A stretch of 64,000 nucleotides of DNA from Alicyclobacillus acidocaldarius subsp. acidocaldarius Tc-4-1 (lineage in GTDB: Bacteria; Bacillota; Bacilli; Alicyclobacillales; Alicyclobacillaceae): the NCBI RefSeq assembly GCF_000219875.1, contig NC_017167.1:662765-726764 (forward strand), read 5' to 3'. The notes beneath the pieces are model-generated. The model was not told where the DNA came from and ran no database searches. It saw nothing but the letters and a program-made list of their open reading frames with translations. Position numbers and translations under genes: made by a program. Position 1 is the stretch's first letter. Every line of letters starts with the position of its first letter. Shown here in pieces: positions 9,151-18,284 of the stretch.

Positions 9151-9674
9151 GGGCCGGCTGGTCCTGTGAAGGATACCTCGGGCCAGAGGATTCCAGCCGA
9201 TCACGACATTACTGCCTATGCTCGGCGCCTGGGCGAGGCATCCGGCTTCATCCTTGCGTGATTGGCACGAAATCCTTGGGCCCATCCTCACGATTGCCGG
9301 TATCGATGAACCCCTCGTCTATCTGGAGGACGAGCGCTTGGGCTCGTTGTGCGTTGCGTCTAAGGAGCGGGTGGCGTCCAGATGTTGGGGATCTTTGGAT
9401 GGCTCGCTCTGTTCGGCCAATCGCGTGGACGTCACAAATCATGGTACAACACGCCAACCGTATGCATTTGCTGCATGCGACGAGAGGGTATCTCGCCCGC
9501 GAACAAGGGGCTGAGCCGCTGGTGCGCGCTATCAATGCGTGGCTCGCGGAGAACTGGTCGATCCAAGCTGAGAGGGGGCAAGAGATCTGAATGCGTTGGT
9601 TCCCGGATACAGGCGGTTGTCATCCAGAGTTAGTACACGGACGAGCATGGCGAGGACGGGCCAGGCCCTTGGCT
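9151..9674. other. No intact gene; probably decayed coding sequence
   Basis: All three plus frames contain short protein-like stretches that follow one another with frame changes: DITAYARRLGEASGFIL (about 9190-9260), then LGPILTIAGIDEPLVYLEDE (about 9277-9335), then GYLAREQGAEPLVRAINAWL near 9487-9550, ending at TGA 9588-9590. This pattern suggests one gene broken by several indels, but the family was not recognised. No promoter, terminator or RNA gene was seen. Confidence 0.3.
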
Positions 9675-10358
9675 TTACCGTGCCGACGTACGGCGATAGA
9701 CATAGCCCCCTTGGCGCAGTCCCTGTACCAGTATCCCAGCGGGACCCAGTTTGCAGCGGAGGCGTGACACGAGTTTGGCGATACCCTTCGGATTGACGTG
9801 CCCTTGCCAAAGAGCTTGAGCAATTTCGTCGCGACTCACGACTTCATCCTCGCGACTTATGAGGAGATCCAGTAACTTTGCCTCCATCTCGGAAAGCGGA
9901 ACCAAGCGGTGTTCAATGAGCAAACAGCGTTCGTTCTGTTTGTAGTGGACCCCGAGTCCGAGATTGACGGATACAGGAGGAAGCGAGGGCAGGCCGTCCG
10001 GCACGCGGAATCGCTTGAGAAAAGTCTGTGCATCACCGCCGATGAACGTGCGAATCGCCGAAAGCGGGTCGGTCAAAAATCCAGACAAGCCAAGAGCGCG
10101 GGCCCGTTGCCAGTCGCGCTCGGTGAGTGCCGATCGAACCAAAACGTAGTGCAGTCGGTGTCGCGGAGAAGACTCTAACATCTTCCAGAATGCATCATTC
10201 AACTTCAGCGCTCCATCAATGAAGACGTCTTCCGAACATGCTGCAGCGAGCGCGATGACGCGCTCGGCCGTCTTGCACGTCCGTAGCTCACATCCCTCCA
10301 GCACGATGGCAAGCATGCGCGCGAGACACAGTTCGTCTGTGCACAGGATGATACGCAT
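9675..10358 (-). CDS. Winged-helix transcriptional regulator with degenerate receiver-like N terminus
   Basis: 227 aa. The C-terminal part (about 145-225) is an OmpR/PhoB-type winged helix: LVPLSEMEAKLLDLLISRED, then SRDEIAQALW, then a recognition helix in KGIAKLVSRLRCKLG and a wing ending GLRQGGYVYR. The N-terminal 110 residues have the layout of a response-regulator receiver (MRIILCTDE, EDVFIDGALKL), but the conserved Lys near the end is replaced (GFLTDPL) and the phosphoacceptor region is not canonical. Phosphorylation control is therefore doubtful, and no partner kinase is adjacent. A ribosome site (CAGGAGCG) precedes the ATG. The target is unknown; the gene lies between decayed sequences. 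Confidence 0.7.
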   Translation of the reverse strand: MRIILCTDELCLARMLAIVLEGCELRTCKTAERVIALAAACSEDVFIDGALKLNDAFWKMLESSPRHRLHYVLVRSALTERDWQRARALGLSGFLTDPLSAIRTFIGGDAQTFLKRFRVPDGLPSLPPVSVNLGLGVHYKQNERCLLIEHRLVPLSEMEAKLLDLLISREDEVVSRDEIAQALWQGHVNPKGIAKLVSRLRCKLGPAGILVQGLRQGGYVYRRTSAR

Positions 10359-10447
10359 GGGTTCACGCTCCTGACCATCCGCACAAGGTCCCTCTTCTCA
10401 AGAGTCTACACATTCTTGCTCAATATCCCATGTTCACAACTTCTATT

Positions 10448-10464
10448 GCTAGCAAAATGCTAGC
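10448..10464. promoter_or_regulatory. Short palindrome upstream of the winged-helix regulator gene
   Basis: GCTAG-CAAAATG-CTAGC lies about 90 bases upstream of the minus-strand regulator start. It could be an operator, for instance autoregulatory. Only the symmetry supports this. Confidence 0.25.
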
Positions 10465-10529
10465 GAACTTCCTTGCGTCGATCGCGTAGACTATCCTCAT
10501 GATCTATCAAAACTTGGAACTGTTCAAAG

Positions 10530-11465
10530 TTAGGAGGCGGAAACAGCGAAGCCTACGCGGATGGTGAGTATGTTCTTCGTGGCAGGATTAGGGCTAGTCG
10601 CTGTGCCTAATTGTGGCTGCTGATGACAGTAGCGCTGTCGGACCCCCGCGTCGTAGCGGCCTGCCAGCGCCACGGTATTGACCGCGGCCGGCATGCTCGC
10701 TTCGACAAACAGGACGGGCGCAAGCAGTCCGCGAATGTCGAGCGCCCAAAGCAGCAGTTTCCCCATCACCGGTACCATGACGACGCGCAGCGCGACGCCA
10801 AGCCGTACGTCCCTCTGCAAGGCCGCAGACCAGCGCGTTCGCTCGAGCTGCACGCCCAGGATCAGCAACACGACGGCCGTGTACGCATCTCCCAGCAGCT
10901 TGGCCGCCGTGCCCAGGCTGCCCGGAAGGGCGTGGTGAACCAGCGACAACGCAAGACCCAGCGCGCTCGCGTAAAGAAGCGGTGACCGATACAGCGCCTT
11001 GAAGCCGCTGCCTTCGGCGCGCCCACTCGCCGCGATGGATAAGCCGAGCGTGTTCACGAGGAGAATTTGCAGGATAACGTAGAGTGTCCCGAGCGCGAAG
11101 CCCTGCGTGCCGAACGCCAAAAGCAGCACGGGCAGCCCGTAGTTGTTTGAGTTGCTGAAGATGGTCGTCAGCATCAGCGCGCGAGAGGTCGGATGATCCA
11201 GCCGAAACAGGCGGCCCGCCATCCACGCCGCCAACCAGCAAAACGCCGTCATCGCTGCGGTGAACGCCACAATTTGCACGACGTAATCGCTATCCAGATT
11301 GGCGGACGGCAGGGCCGAGAGGATGAGCGCCGGTGCCAAAAGGTACAAGGCGACGGTGGAGAGCGATCTCGTCTCGACATCCTGGTATCGCGCCACAAGC
11401 GCGCCTGCAGCGCAGACCACCACAATCGGCACCGTGATGCTCCGCAGAAGGTGCAAGAAGCTCAT
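10530..11465 (-). pseudogene. AEC-family (auxin efflux carrier/malate-type) permease, C terminus lost
   Basis: From ATG 11465 the sequence MSFLHLLRSITVPIVVVCAA runs through about eight hydrophobic segments typical of AEC permeases, including the conserved FSNSNNYGLPVLLLAFG motif and a late ASMPAAVNTVALAGRYDAG. After GRYDAG the frame changes into unrelated hydrophilic residues to the stop at 10530, and the last membrane helix is absent. Removing one G from the five-G run (complement of 10642-10646) would give SDSATVISSHN and then a stop, so even the corrected frame is truncated. Family members export or import organic anions such as malate. It is probably non-functional. Confidence 0.6.
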
Positions 11466-11555
11466 TTCACAGATCCCATATCTCGGTGATCTCGACCACG
11501 AAGCCTCGGCCACGTCACTCTTTCTCTTCGTCACCGGAATTCTCCTGCTCATCCG

Positions 11556-11584
11556 TTGACGAAACCGCCTCTTTCTTGTATAAA
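11556..11584 (+). promoter_or_regulatory. Promoter of the cation/proton antiporter gene
   Basis: TTGACG (11556-11561) and TATAAA (11579-11584) are separated by 17 bases, about 110 bases before the antiporter start. This is a good sigma-A type match in the divergent intergenic region. Confidence 0.6.
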
Positions 11585-11692
11585 GGAAGTGCACAGTCGC
11601 CGATACGCGCGGCGAGTTCGAACTGAATCTCGCGAGAACACAGGTGGAGTCTGTCAAACGACAGGCTCCTTTTCGCGTTTTGGAGGTGCTCA

Positions 11693-12931
11693 ATGGCGTC
11701 GAATCCCCTGCAAGTTGCGGAATCGTACCTCTTCGCGCTCTTTGTCATGCTCGCGTCCGGCGCTCTTGCCTCGCGGTTGGCCGAGCGGTTGCGCCTGCCC
11801 GACATCGTCCTGTACGTCCTTGTAGGCTTCTTGCTCGGGCCCTCGGCGCTCGACGTGCTGCGCATCCCCGAAGGCGGGGCGTTTCACGACGCCGTCCTCT
11901 CGCTTGGCGCAGCTTGGATTGTGTTTCAGGGCGGGCTCGAAATGCGGTTTCAGGTTCTGCGCCGCATCTGGCTGTCCGTCCTCCTTCTCGCCACGCTCGG
12001 CCTGGCGATCACGGCCGCAGTCGTCGGCGTCGCCGCGCATGTGGCCCTGGGGCTTCCCATGCTGTCGGCACTCCTCTTGGGCTCGCTGCTCGCCTCGACG
12101 GATCCCGCCTCGCTCGTGCCCATCTTTCAGCGCCTGTCCATCCGCGCGCGGGTGGCGCAGGCCGTGATCGCCGAGTCTGCCTTCACGGACGCCACGGGCG
12201 CCATGTTGACGGCGCTGGTGCTGAGCCGGGTGATGGCCGCCGGCGCCGATACGCACGTGAGTGCAGGCGATCTCGTCGAGCAAATCGCGCGACTCGCCCT
12301 GGGGGGAGCTGCGATTGGCGCCGCGTTTGGCCTTGCTGCCGCGTGGCTCATCAGCCGGTACGCGCCTCCCACACCGGGGGGCCGCTCGCTGTATCTCGTG
12401 CTCGCGGCGCTCGGCAGTTATGCCACCGCCGCACAACTCGGTGCCAGCGGCTTCATGGCGAGTTTTGTGGCCGGGATGGCTCTCGTTCATGCGCCCAAGC
12501 GATGGCCGAGGGTGGAAGAGCCGGCGCGCGCTCTGCTTGAGGGATTTGTGGACGGAATGTCGCTGCAGTTTCGCATGATGATCTTCGTGTCGCTCGGCAG
12601 CCAGATAAGCCTGCGGCTCTTGTCCCAACACGTTTGGCTCGCGCTCATCGTGGTTGCCGTGTTCATGCTTGTGGCGCGCCCGTTGACGGTGCTGGCGAGT
12701 CTTCTGCCGGATCGGCAGGCGAAGTGGAGTTGGCGCGAAATCGCCTTTTTCTTCTGGGTGCGCGAGACGGGGACCATCGCCATTGCGCTCGCTGGTCTGG
12801 TCCAGAGCTCGCAGATCCCGGGTGCGCAGGTCTTCACACAGGTGGCAGCCACAGCCGTGCTGATCACGTTGTTGGTCCAGGCGAGCACCACGCCCCTTGT
12901 GGCGCGATGGTTACGCCTCATCGAGGCATGA
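11693..12931 (+). CDS. Cation:proton antiporter (CPA family, NhaP/KefB-like membrane domain)
   Basis: 412-aa membrane protein with about 12 hydrophobic segments, predicted to exchange Na+ or K+ for H+. Conserved elements are the GFLLGPSAL loop after the first helices, FQGGLEMRF, the STDPASLVPIF helix break and AESAFTDATGA, which carries the acidic ion-binding residue. A late RETGTIAIALAG segment follows. It has no cytoplasmic TrkA-N regulatory domain. GGAGGT sits just upstream of the ATG and a sigma-A-like promoter lies at 11556. The ion specificity cannot be read from the sequence. Confidence 0.85.
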   Translation: MASNPLQVAESYLFALFVMLASGALASRLAERLRLPDIVLYVLVGFLLGPSALDVLRIPEGGAFHDAVLSLGAAWIVFQGGLEMRFQVLRRIWLSVLLLATLGLAITAAVVGVAAHVALGLPMLSALLLGSLLASTDPASLVPIFQRLSIRARVAQAVIAESAFTDATGAMLTALVLSRVMAAGADTHVSAGDLVEQIARLALGGAAIGAAFGLAAAWLISRYAPPTPGGRSLYLVLAALGSYATAAQLGASGFMASFVAGMALVHAPKRWPRVEEPARALLEGFVDGMSLQFRMMIFVSLGSQISLRLLSQHVWLALIVVAVFMLVARPLTVLASLLPDRQAKWSWREIAFFFWVRETGTIAIALAGLVQSSQIPGAQVFTQVAATAVLITLLVQASTTPLVARWLRLIEA

Positions 12932-13002
12932 ATCCGGAAACCTTGGGTTGTGGGACGCGTTGGGGTATACTGAACACAAGCCTATTCCAATGGAGGTGTC
13001 CT

Positions 13003-13497
13003 ATGGCTACGAACGTCTCCCAGTTGAAGCGCACGCGCATCGATCTCGCTGACGACGTCAAAAGGCGGATGATTGAGCTCCTCAACACACATGTCGTGCA
13101 TCTCACGGATCTTTGGAACCAGACGAAACTTGCGCATTGGAACGTCCGCGGTCCCCACTTTTTGTCGTATCACGAGATGCTCGACACACTCGCCGCTCAC
13201 CTTGTCGAGGCCATCGACGACGTGGCGGAGCGGGCGACGGCGCTCGGCGGCGTGGCGGGGCTGCCAATCCAGGACCTCGCGGCTCAGACGAAGCTCCCGA
13301 AATGGGACCTGTCCGTCACGAAGGACGTGGAAGTGCTGAAGGCCCTCGCGGATCGCTGGGCCGTCGTCGCGAACGAGGCGCGCAAGTTCATCGAGGAGTC
13401 GGAAGAGCACGACCCGGACACCGCAGACTTGTTCACCGAGGTCTCGAGGCAGTTAGATCAGGACCTTTGGTTCTTGGAAGCGCACATCGAACATTGA
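13003..13497 (+). CDS. dps: Dps-family ferritin (DNA-binding protein from starved cells)
   Basis: 164-aa ferritin-like protein that oxidises and stores iron and shields DNA under starvation or peroxide stress. The inter-subunit ferroxidase ligands are all present with Dps spacing: His45 (HWNVRG), His57, Asp61, Asp72 and Glu76 (DDVAERATALGG). Such proteins form 12-mers. The start is set by TGGAGG upstream of ATG 13003; the longer in-frame extension overlaps the antiporter gene. It is a single gene, closed by a strong terminator. PerR control is common in Bacilli, but no clear Per box was recognised here. Confidence 0.92.
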   Translation: MATNVSQLKRTRIDLADDVKRRMIELLNTHVVHLTDLWNQTKLAHWNVRGPHFLSYHEMLDTLAAHLVEAIDDVAERATALGGVAGLPIQDLAAQTKLPKWDLSVTKDVEVLKALADRWAVVANEARKFIEESEEHDPDTADLFTEVSRQLDQDLWFLEAHIEH

Positions 13498-13513
13498 CAG
13501 TTCTCGCTTGCAG

Positions 13514-13540
13514 AGCCCCGCAATCATGGCGGGGCTTTTT
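13514..13540 (+). terminator. Rho-independent terminator after dps
   Basis: A perfect 8-bp stem (AGCCCCGC 13514-13521, GCGGGGCT 13529-13536) with a 7-base loop is followed by a T run. Confidence 0.9.
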
Positions 13541-13652
13541 CGCGCCGTTGGGCACGAATTCGCGCCCGTCCGCCGTGAGACGCCCCTATTCGACCATATT
13601 ATCGAGAGCCACATCCGGTGTTCATCCCTGATGAGTCTACTTTTTCGGTCAT

Positions 13653-13679
13653 AAACAAAAATAAAACAACACAAAACAG
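13653..13679 (+). promoter_or_regulatory. Candidate operator (A-rich AAACA repeats) at the rhaB promoter
   Basis: AAACA occurs at 13653, 13664 and 13674, i.e. spaced 11 and 10 bases, so on one face of the helix. It covers the -35 position of the promoter whose TATAAT is at 13691. Closely similar sequence lies at 21926-21950 and at 34004-34035. It is a candidate site for the DeoR-family regulator encoded at 30205. Confidence 0.5.
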
Positions 13680-13696
13680 ATTTGTTCGTGTATAAT
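13668..13696 (+). promoter_or_regulatory. Promoter of the rhaB operon
   Basis: Perfect TATAAT at 13691-13696. The -35 position lies in A/C-rich sequence and is weak, as expected for a regulated promoter overlapped by the AAACA repeats. The distance to the rhaB start is about 36 bases. Confidence 0.55.
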
Positions 13697-13731
13697 CACT
13701 CTTGTGAGAACCCTTTCATGAGTGTGCGGGG

Positions 13732-15213
13732 GTGAGTCGAGTGCTTCATGTCGCTGCGGTCGATCTCGGCGCATCCAGCGGCCGCGTCATGCACGGCATG
13801 TTCGACGGATCGCGACTTGCACTGGAGGAGCGCCACCGATTTTCGACTCGCCCCGTCAAGCGCGACGGCCACCTGGTCGTCGATGTCGACCATCTGTATC
13901 GCGGTATCCAAACAGGTCTCGGGTGCATTGTGTCTGCGCATCCAATCGCGTCGGTGGGGATTGACTCGTGGGCCGTGGACTTCGGCCTGATTGACGAAGC
14001 GGGACGGCTCGTTCAGCCACCGCGTCACTACCGGGACGGCGCCCACGAGGTCGGCGTCCGCCGCGCGCTGGAGCGCATCTCGCTCGAGGACCTGTTTCGC
14101 GAGACGGGCATTCAATTTCTTCCGTTCAACACCATCTATCAGTTGATGTCGTTGCAAGACGAGAACGAAACGCTTTTGTCGAGGAGCCGTTTGCTTCTGC
14201 TTTTGCCTGATCTCTTGAATTTCATGTTGACGGGCGTCGCGCACGCGGAGTGGACCAATGCCACCACGACCCAGCTTGTGTCGGTGCGCACGAAGGGATG
14301 GGCCACCGAGGTCTTGGAGCGGCTAGGATTGCCCGCGAGTCTCTTCCCGGAAATCCGGAGCCCCGGCACTTCACTCGGCCCGGCTCGCCACCTGGTGGAG
14401 ATTGGACCGCCACAGGTGGTGCACGTCGCCTCCCACGACACGGCCTCCGCGGTCGTGGCCGTCCCGGCGATGGGCCAACCGTACCTCTACATCAGCTCAG
14501 GAACCTGGTCGCTCGTCGGAACCGTGGTGCCAGAGCCCATCGCGTCGGATGATGCGCTTCGGTGGAACTTTTCGAACGAGGGCGGCGTGGGCAATTACCG
14601 TTTACTTAAGAACGTCATGGGCCTGTGGCTTCTCCAGGAGCTCGAGCGCGAATGGGCGACAAGGGGCGAGCCGGTATCGCTGCCCCAGATGTTGCAGGAA
14701 GCCCAGCGTGCCCAACCGTTTGCTCATCTTTTCGATCCCGACCACCCTCGATTTCTCCGTCCGCCATCCATGACGGAGGCCATCCAACAGGCGGTGAAGG
14801 AATGGGGAGGCCATCCGCCGGAGGAGCGAGGCGAAATGGTTCGAGCGGTCCTCGAGTCGTTGGTGCTCAAGTACCGCGTCGTGGTGGAAGAAGTGAAAGC
14901 TCTCACAGGGTTTCACTACGACGCCTTGCACGTGGTCGGGGGTGGCTCGCAAAACGCGCTTCTCTCCCAGTGGACGGCGGATTGCTTGGGTCTTCCGGTG
15001 CTCGCTGGCCCCTCGGAGGCGAGCGCGTGGGGAAACGCGCTGATGCAGCTCGTCGCTCTCGGCGAGATATCGAATTTGGAAGAAGCGAGAGCGCTCCTGC
15101 GGTCATCCGTTACGCTTCGCACGTACGAGCCGGCAAATACGGCATTGTGGGAAGACGCATACGCGTGTTTTCGCGAGCGCCTGAGCCATCATCCGACACT
15201 GGCGAACTCGTGA
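13732..15213 (+). CDS. rhaB: L-rhamnulokinase (FGGY family)
   Basis: 493-aa sugar kinase that should phosphorylate L-rhamnulose at C1. The FGGY phosphate-binding loop is seen at the N terminus (AVDLGASSGRVMHG), with the substrate segment SVGIDSWAVDFGLID, ISSGTWSLVG in the middle and the C-terminal ATP-site motif VVGGGSQNALLSQWTADCLG. Length matches RhaB. Two GTG starts are possible, 13732 and 13741, with a G-rich ribosome site next to the first. It is the first gene of a G+C-rich pair with the aldolase/dehydrogenase gene 17 bases downstream. Confidence 0.88.
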   Translation: MSRVLHVAAVDLGASSGRVMHGMFDGSRLALEERHRFSTRPVKRDGHLVVDVDHLYRGIQTGLGCIVSAHPIASVGIDSWAVDFGLIDEAGRLVQPPRHYRDGAHEVGVRRALERISLEDLFRETGIQFLPFNTIYQLMSLQDENETLLSRSRLLLLLPDLLNFMLTGVAHAEWTNATTTQLVSVRTKGWATEVLERLGLPASLFPEIRSPGTSLGPARHLVEIGPPQVVHVASHDTASAVVAVPAMGQPYLYISSGTWSLVGTVVPEPIASDDALRWNFSNEGGVGNYRLLKNVMGLWLLQELEREWATRGEPVSLPQMLQEAQRAQPFAHLFDPDHPRFLRPPSMTEAIQQAVKEWGGHPPEERGEMVRAVLESLVLKYRVVVEEVKALTGFHYDALHVVGGGSQNALLSQWTADCLGLPVLAGPSEASAWGNALMQLVALGEISNLEEARALLRSSVTLRTYEPANTALWEDAYACFRERLSHHPTLANS

Positions 15214-15230
15214 TCAAGGAGGAAACTGCT

Positions 15231-17273
15231 GTGATTGTCACACAGGAAACCACCGTTCTCCAGGAGCTTGTCGACCGATCTCGCCGCCTCGGCGCGGATC
15301 GCAGCGTATGCAATTGGGGTGGGGGAAACACGTCCGCCAAGACCACCATGCTCGATCACATGGGCCGCGAAATCCGCGTCATGTGGGTGAAAGGCAGCGG
15401 TTCCGACCTCGCCGAGGCGACGGAGAAGAGCTTCACCGCGCTTCGGCTCGACGAAGTGCTGCCGCTCATGGAGCGCGACGCGATGACGGACGAGGAGATG
15501 GTCGACTACCTCGCCCACTGCATGGTGGAGGCCAAGCATCCGCGATCGTCCATCGAGACTCTGCTTCACGCCTTCATCCCGCACGCGCATGTGGATCACA
15601 CGCACCCGGATAGCATCATTGCCATCTGCACGAGCACCAACGGGCGCGAGGTGGCCAAGGAGATTTTCGGCGATCGCGCTGTGTGGGTCCCGTACCTGCG
15701 CCCGGGGTTCGCTTTGTCCAAGCTCGTCGCGGAGGCCGTGCGGGCGAATCCCCATTGCGAGTGCGTGCTGATGGAGAAGCATGGCCTCATCACCTGGGGC
15801 GAAACGTCCGAAGCCTGCTACGCCAACACCATGCGCATCATTGGTGAGGCTGCGGAGTATCTGAAGGCGAAACAGCGGGGGCGCCTGGCCTTCGGCGGTG
15901 TGAAACATCCCGCGCTGCCGCAGGAAGAACGGCGGCGCATCGCTGTGCAGATCCTGCCCTTTGTCCGAGGCATCGTGAGCGAACGGCAAGGCGCTATTCT
16001 CTCCTACGATGACAGCCCCGAATTTCTCGAATTCGCGGGCAGCCACGATGCGCCGTCGCTCTCGCAGGTCGGTGCGGCCTGTCCGGATCACCTCGTTCAT
16101 ACCAAGCGTCGGCCGTTGTTTGTGGATTGGTTCCCTTCCGAAGGCGTCGACGCGCTGAAAGAAAAACTGAGGGCGGCGCTTACGGCCTATCGGGACGACT
16201 ATGCGGCCTATTACGAACGGAACGTAGATCTCGACGTGCCCATGCACGATCCGTTTCCGCGCATCATCCTGATTCCGGGGCTCGGCGCTATCGGCACGGG
16301 CAAGAACAAGAAAATGGCGAACATTGCGCTCGATCTGTACCGGAGAGCCATCGCAGTCATGCGCGGCGCGACGGCGCTCGGCGAGTTCGTATCGCTCAGC
16401 GAGAAGGAGTCGTTTGACGTCGAGTATTGGCCGCTCGAGCTCTACAAGCTGACGCTCGCGCCACCGGAGAAGGAGTTGTCGCGCAAGGTCGCGTACATCA
16501 CCGGTGGGGCAGGCGGGATCGGCAGCGCCACCGCGCGGCGCCTTGCGGAAGAGGGTGCGCACGTCGTGATCGCGGATCTCGCCGTGGACGCGGCCCGGCA
16601 ACTTGCCGACGATCTCTGCACCGAGCACGGCCCAGGCGCGGCCATCGGGGTTGCGCTCGACGTGACCCAAGAGGAGGCGGTCGTGCGATCCATCGAGGAG
16701 GCCATCCTGGCCTACGGCGGGATCGATCTCTTCGTCTCGAACGCGGGCCTCGCCAGCTCGGCGCCTATCACCGAGACCTCGCTCGAAGAGTGGAACAAGA
16801 ACGTCGCGGTGCTCGGGACGGGTTACTTCCTGACGTCGCGGGAAGCGTTCCGCGTGATGGTGGAGCAGGGCTGCGGCGGCGCCATGGTCTTCGTCACGTC
16901 GAAGAATGCCGTGTACGCAGGCAAGGACGCGTCCGCGTACAGCTCCGCGAAAGCCATGGAGAATCACCTCGCGCGTTGCTTGGCCGTCGAAGGTGGGCCG
17001 CACGGCATTCGGGTGAACATCGTGCTTCCCGACGCGGTGCTGCAAGGATCGCACATCTGGAACTCGGCCTGGCGCGAGGAGCGCGCGCGCGCGTACGGCA
17101 TTGCGCCTGAGGAGCTCGAGGACTACTACCGCAGTCGGACCATCCTCGGCGTGAACATCTTGCCCGAGGACATCGCGGAAGCCATCCTGTTCTTCTGCTC
17201 GCCGAGATCGGCCAAAACGACCGGATGCATGCTCACGGTGGACGGAGGCGTCGCCGCCGCGTTCCCGCGGTGA
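15231..17273 (+). CDS. rhaEW: Bifunctional rhamnulose-1-phosphate aldolase / L-lactaldehyde dehydrogenase (RhaEW type)
   Basis: 680 aa. The N-terminal half (about 1-420) is a class II aldolase/adducin domain that splits L-rhamnulose-1-phosphate to DHAP and L-lactaldehyde; metal-site histidines are visible in HAFIPHAHVDHTHPDS. The C-terminal half (about 425-680) is a short-chain dehydrogenase with AYITGGAGGIGSATARR, a catalytic Ser in FVTSKNAV and Tyr/Lys in AYSSAKAMENH, expected to oxidise lactaldehyde to L-lactate. This fusion is known from Bacillus rhamnose operons. GTG 15231 follows AAGGAGG (15216-15222). It is the last G+C-rich gene before the first A+T-rich block. Confidence 0.9.
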   Translation: MIVTQETTVLQELVDRSRRLGADRSVCNWGGGNTSAKTTMLDHMGREIRVMWVKGSGSDLAEATEKSFTALRLDEVLPLMERDAMTDEEMVDYLAHCMVEAKHPRSSIETLLHAFIPHAHVDHTHPDSIIAICTSTNGREVAKEIFGDRAVWVPYLRPGFALSKLVAEAVRANPHCECVLMEKHGLITWGETSEACYANTMRIIGEAAEYLKAKQRGRLAFGGVKHPALPQEERRRIAVQILPFVRGIVSERQGAILSYDDSPEFLEFAGSHDAPSLSQVGAACPDHLVHTKRRPLFVDWFPSEGVDALKEKLRAALTAYRDDYAAYYERNVDLDVPMHDPFPRIILIPGLGAIGTGKNKKMANIALDLYRRAIAVMRGATALGEFVSLSEKESFDVEYWPLELYKLTLAPPEKELSRKVAYITGGAGGIGSATARRLAEEGAHVVIADLAVDAARQLADDLCTEHGPGAAIGVALDVTQEEAVVRSIEEAILAYGGIDLFVSNAGLASSAPITETSLEEWNKNVAVLGTGYFLTSREAFRVMVEQGCGGAMVFVTSKNAVYAGKDASAYSSAKAMENHLARCLAVEGGPHGIRVNIVLPDAVLQGSHIWNSAWREERARAYGIAPEELEDYYRSRTILGVNILPEDIAEAILFFCSPRSAKTTGCMLTVDGGVAAAFPR

Positions 17274-17325
17274 GGCGCCTTCTATTAAGGTCCATTTAAA
17301 AAAGCACCTTTCGAATGGAGGCTTG

Positions 17326-18284
17326 ATGAGGTGGATGAAATATAGAAAGCTTTTGTCATTAGATGTCTCTATTTTAGGTCTCGGGGCATCGCCATTCGGT
17401 GGAGTGTTTGGAGGTGTTGAGGAAAGTTCGTGCATTAAGTGCGTTTACGCGGCGCTGGACGGGGGGATAAATTATATAGATGTTGCACCTTATTATGGTA
17501 ATACTCGAGCGGAGACAATATTGGGTAAAGCGCTTCGAGGAGTACCCCGCGATCGGTATGTGCTCTCCACCAAGGCCGGGAGAATAAGCGAATCTCATTT
17601 TGATTTTTCCGCCGGGCATCTAAAGCGGAGTGTAGAACAGAGCCTACGTCGGCTTGGAACAGACTACGTTGATATTTTATACATACATGACATAGAGTTT
17701 GCACATCCACAACAGATTTTTGAAGAAGCTATTCCGTGTGCAATGAGGTTAAGGGATGAGGGAAAGGTGCGCTTTGTGGGGGTTTCCGGATATCCGCTTA
17801 CTGTTCTTGAACGAACGTTAGATAATAGTGATATAGAAATTGTGCTTTCTTACTGTCATTATACCCTTATTGACAACAGTCTTCTGGGTTTAATTCCTAA
17901 GGTAAAACCAAGGGAGTAGGATTGGTTAATGCATCTCCGCTAGGAATGGGTCTCTTGACTGAAGTTGGTCCCCCCTCTTGGCATCCAGCTGAAAATAGAT
18001 TGCGGACGGTTTGTAAGACTGCGTCAGACTACTGCATACGACACGGGACAAGTATTGCAAAGATAGCTCTCCAATTCTCTGTGAGTAATGAAGACATTCC
18101 AACGACGCTGATTGGGGCAGCAACTCCGGAAACGATTATGCAGAACATAAAGTGGATTGAGGAGCCACTGGACGGAGAGTTGTTAGGAGAGATGAAGAGC
18201 CTCCTCAGCGATGTTCAAGGTATTACTTGGAGTAGCGGAAATGAGGAAGAGTGGAGTAGTATGGGTGAATATACAAATGATTAA
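17326..18284 (+). pseudogene. Aldo/keto reductase, likely aldose (L-fucose/L-galactose) dehydrogenase, one frameshift
   Basis: The first part (17326-17919) gives an AKR barrel start: LGLGASPFGGVFGG, then DVAPYYGNTRAE with the catalytic Asp/Tyr pair, STKAGR with the Lys and DILYIHDIEFAH. It stops at TAG 17917. The rest of the barrel (NASPLGMGLLTEVGPPSWHP to the end at 18284) is in another frame. Adding one A to the A4 run at 17904-17907 restores one continuous protein through KGVGLVNASPLGMGL. AKRs of this type oxidise L-fucose, L-galactose or similar aldoses to the lactone. This is a strongly A+T-rich gene: 23 of 60 bases are G/C at 17461-17520, against 48 of 60 at 16501-16560. Confidence 0.75.

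Noticed and set aside
14625-15230. N-terminal extension of the aldolase/dehydrogenase upstream of GTG 15231
   Set aside because: It would overlap most of the end of rhaB in another frame and is Arg-rich nonsense; the ribosome site at 15216 fixes the start.
15189-17435. A 748-codon open frame on the minus strand over the aldolase/dehydrogenase gene
   Set aside because: It is antisense to a clearly conserved two-domain enzyme, is rich in Arg/His/Ala as expected for a shadow of G+C-rich codons, and has no recognisable domain.
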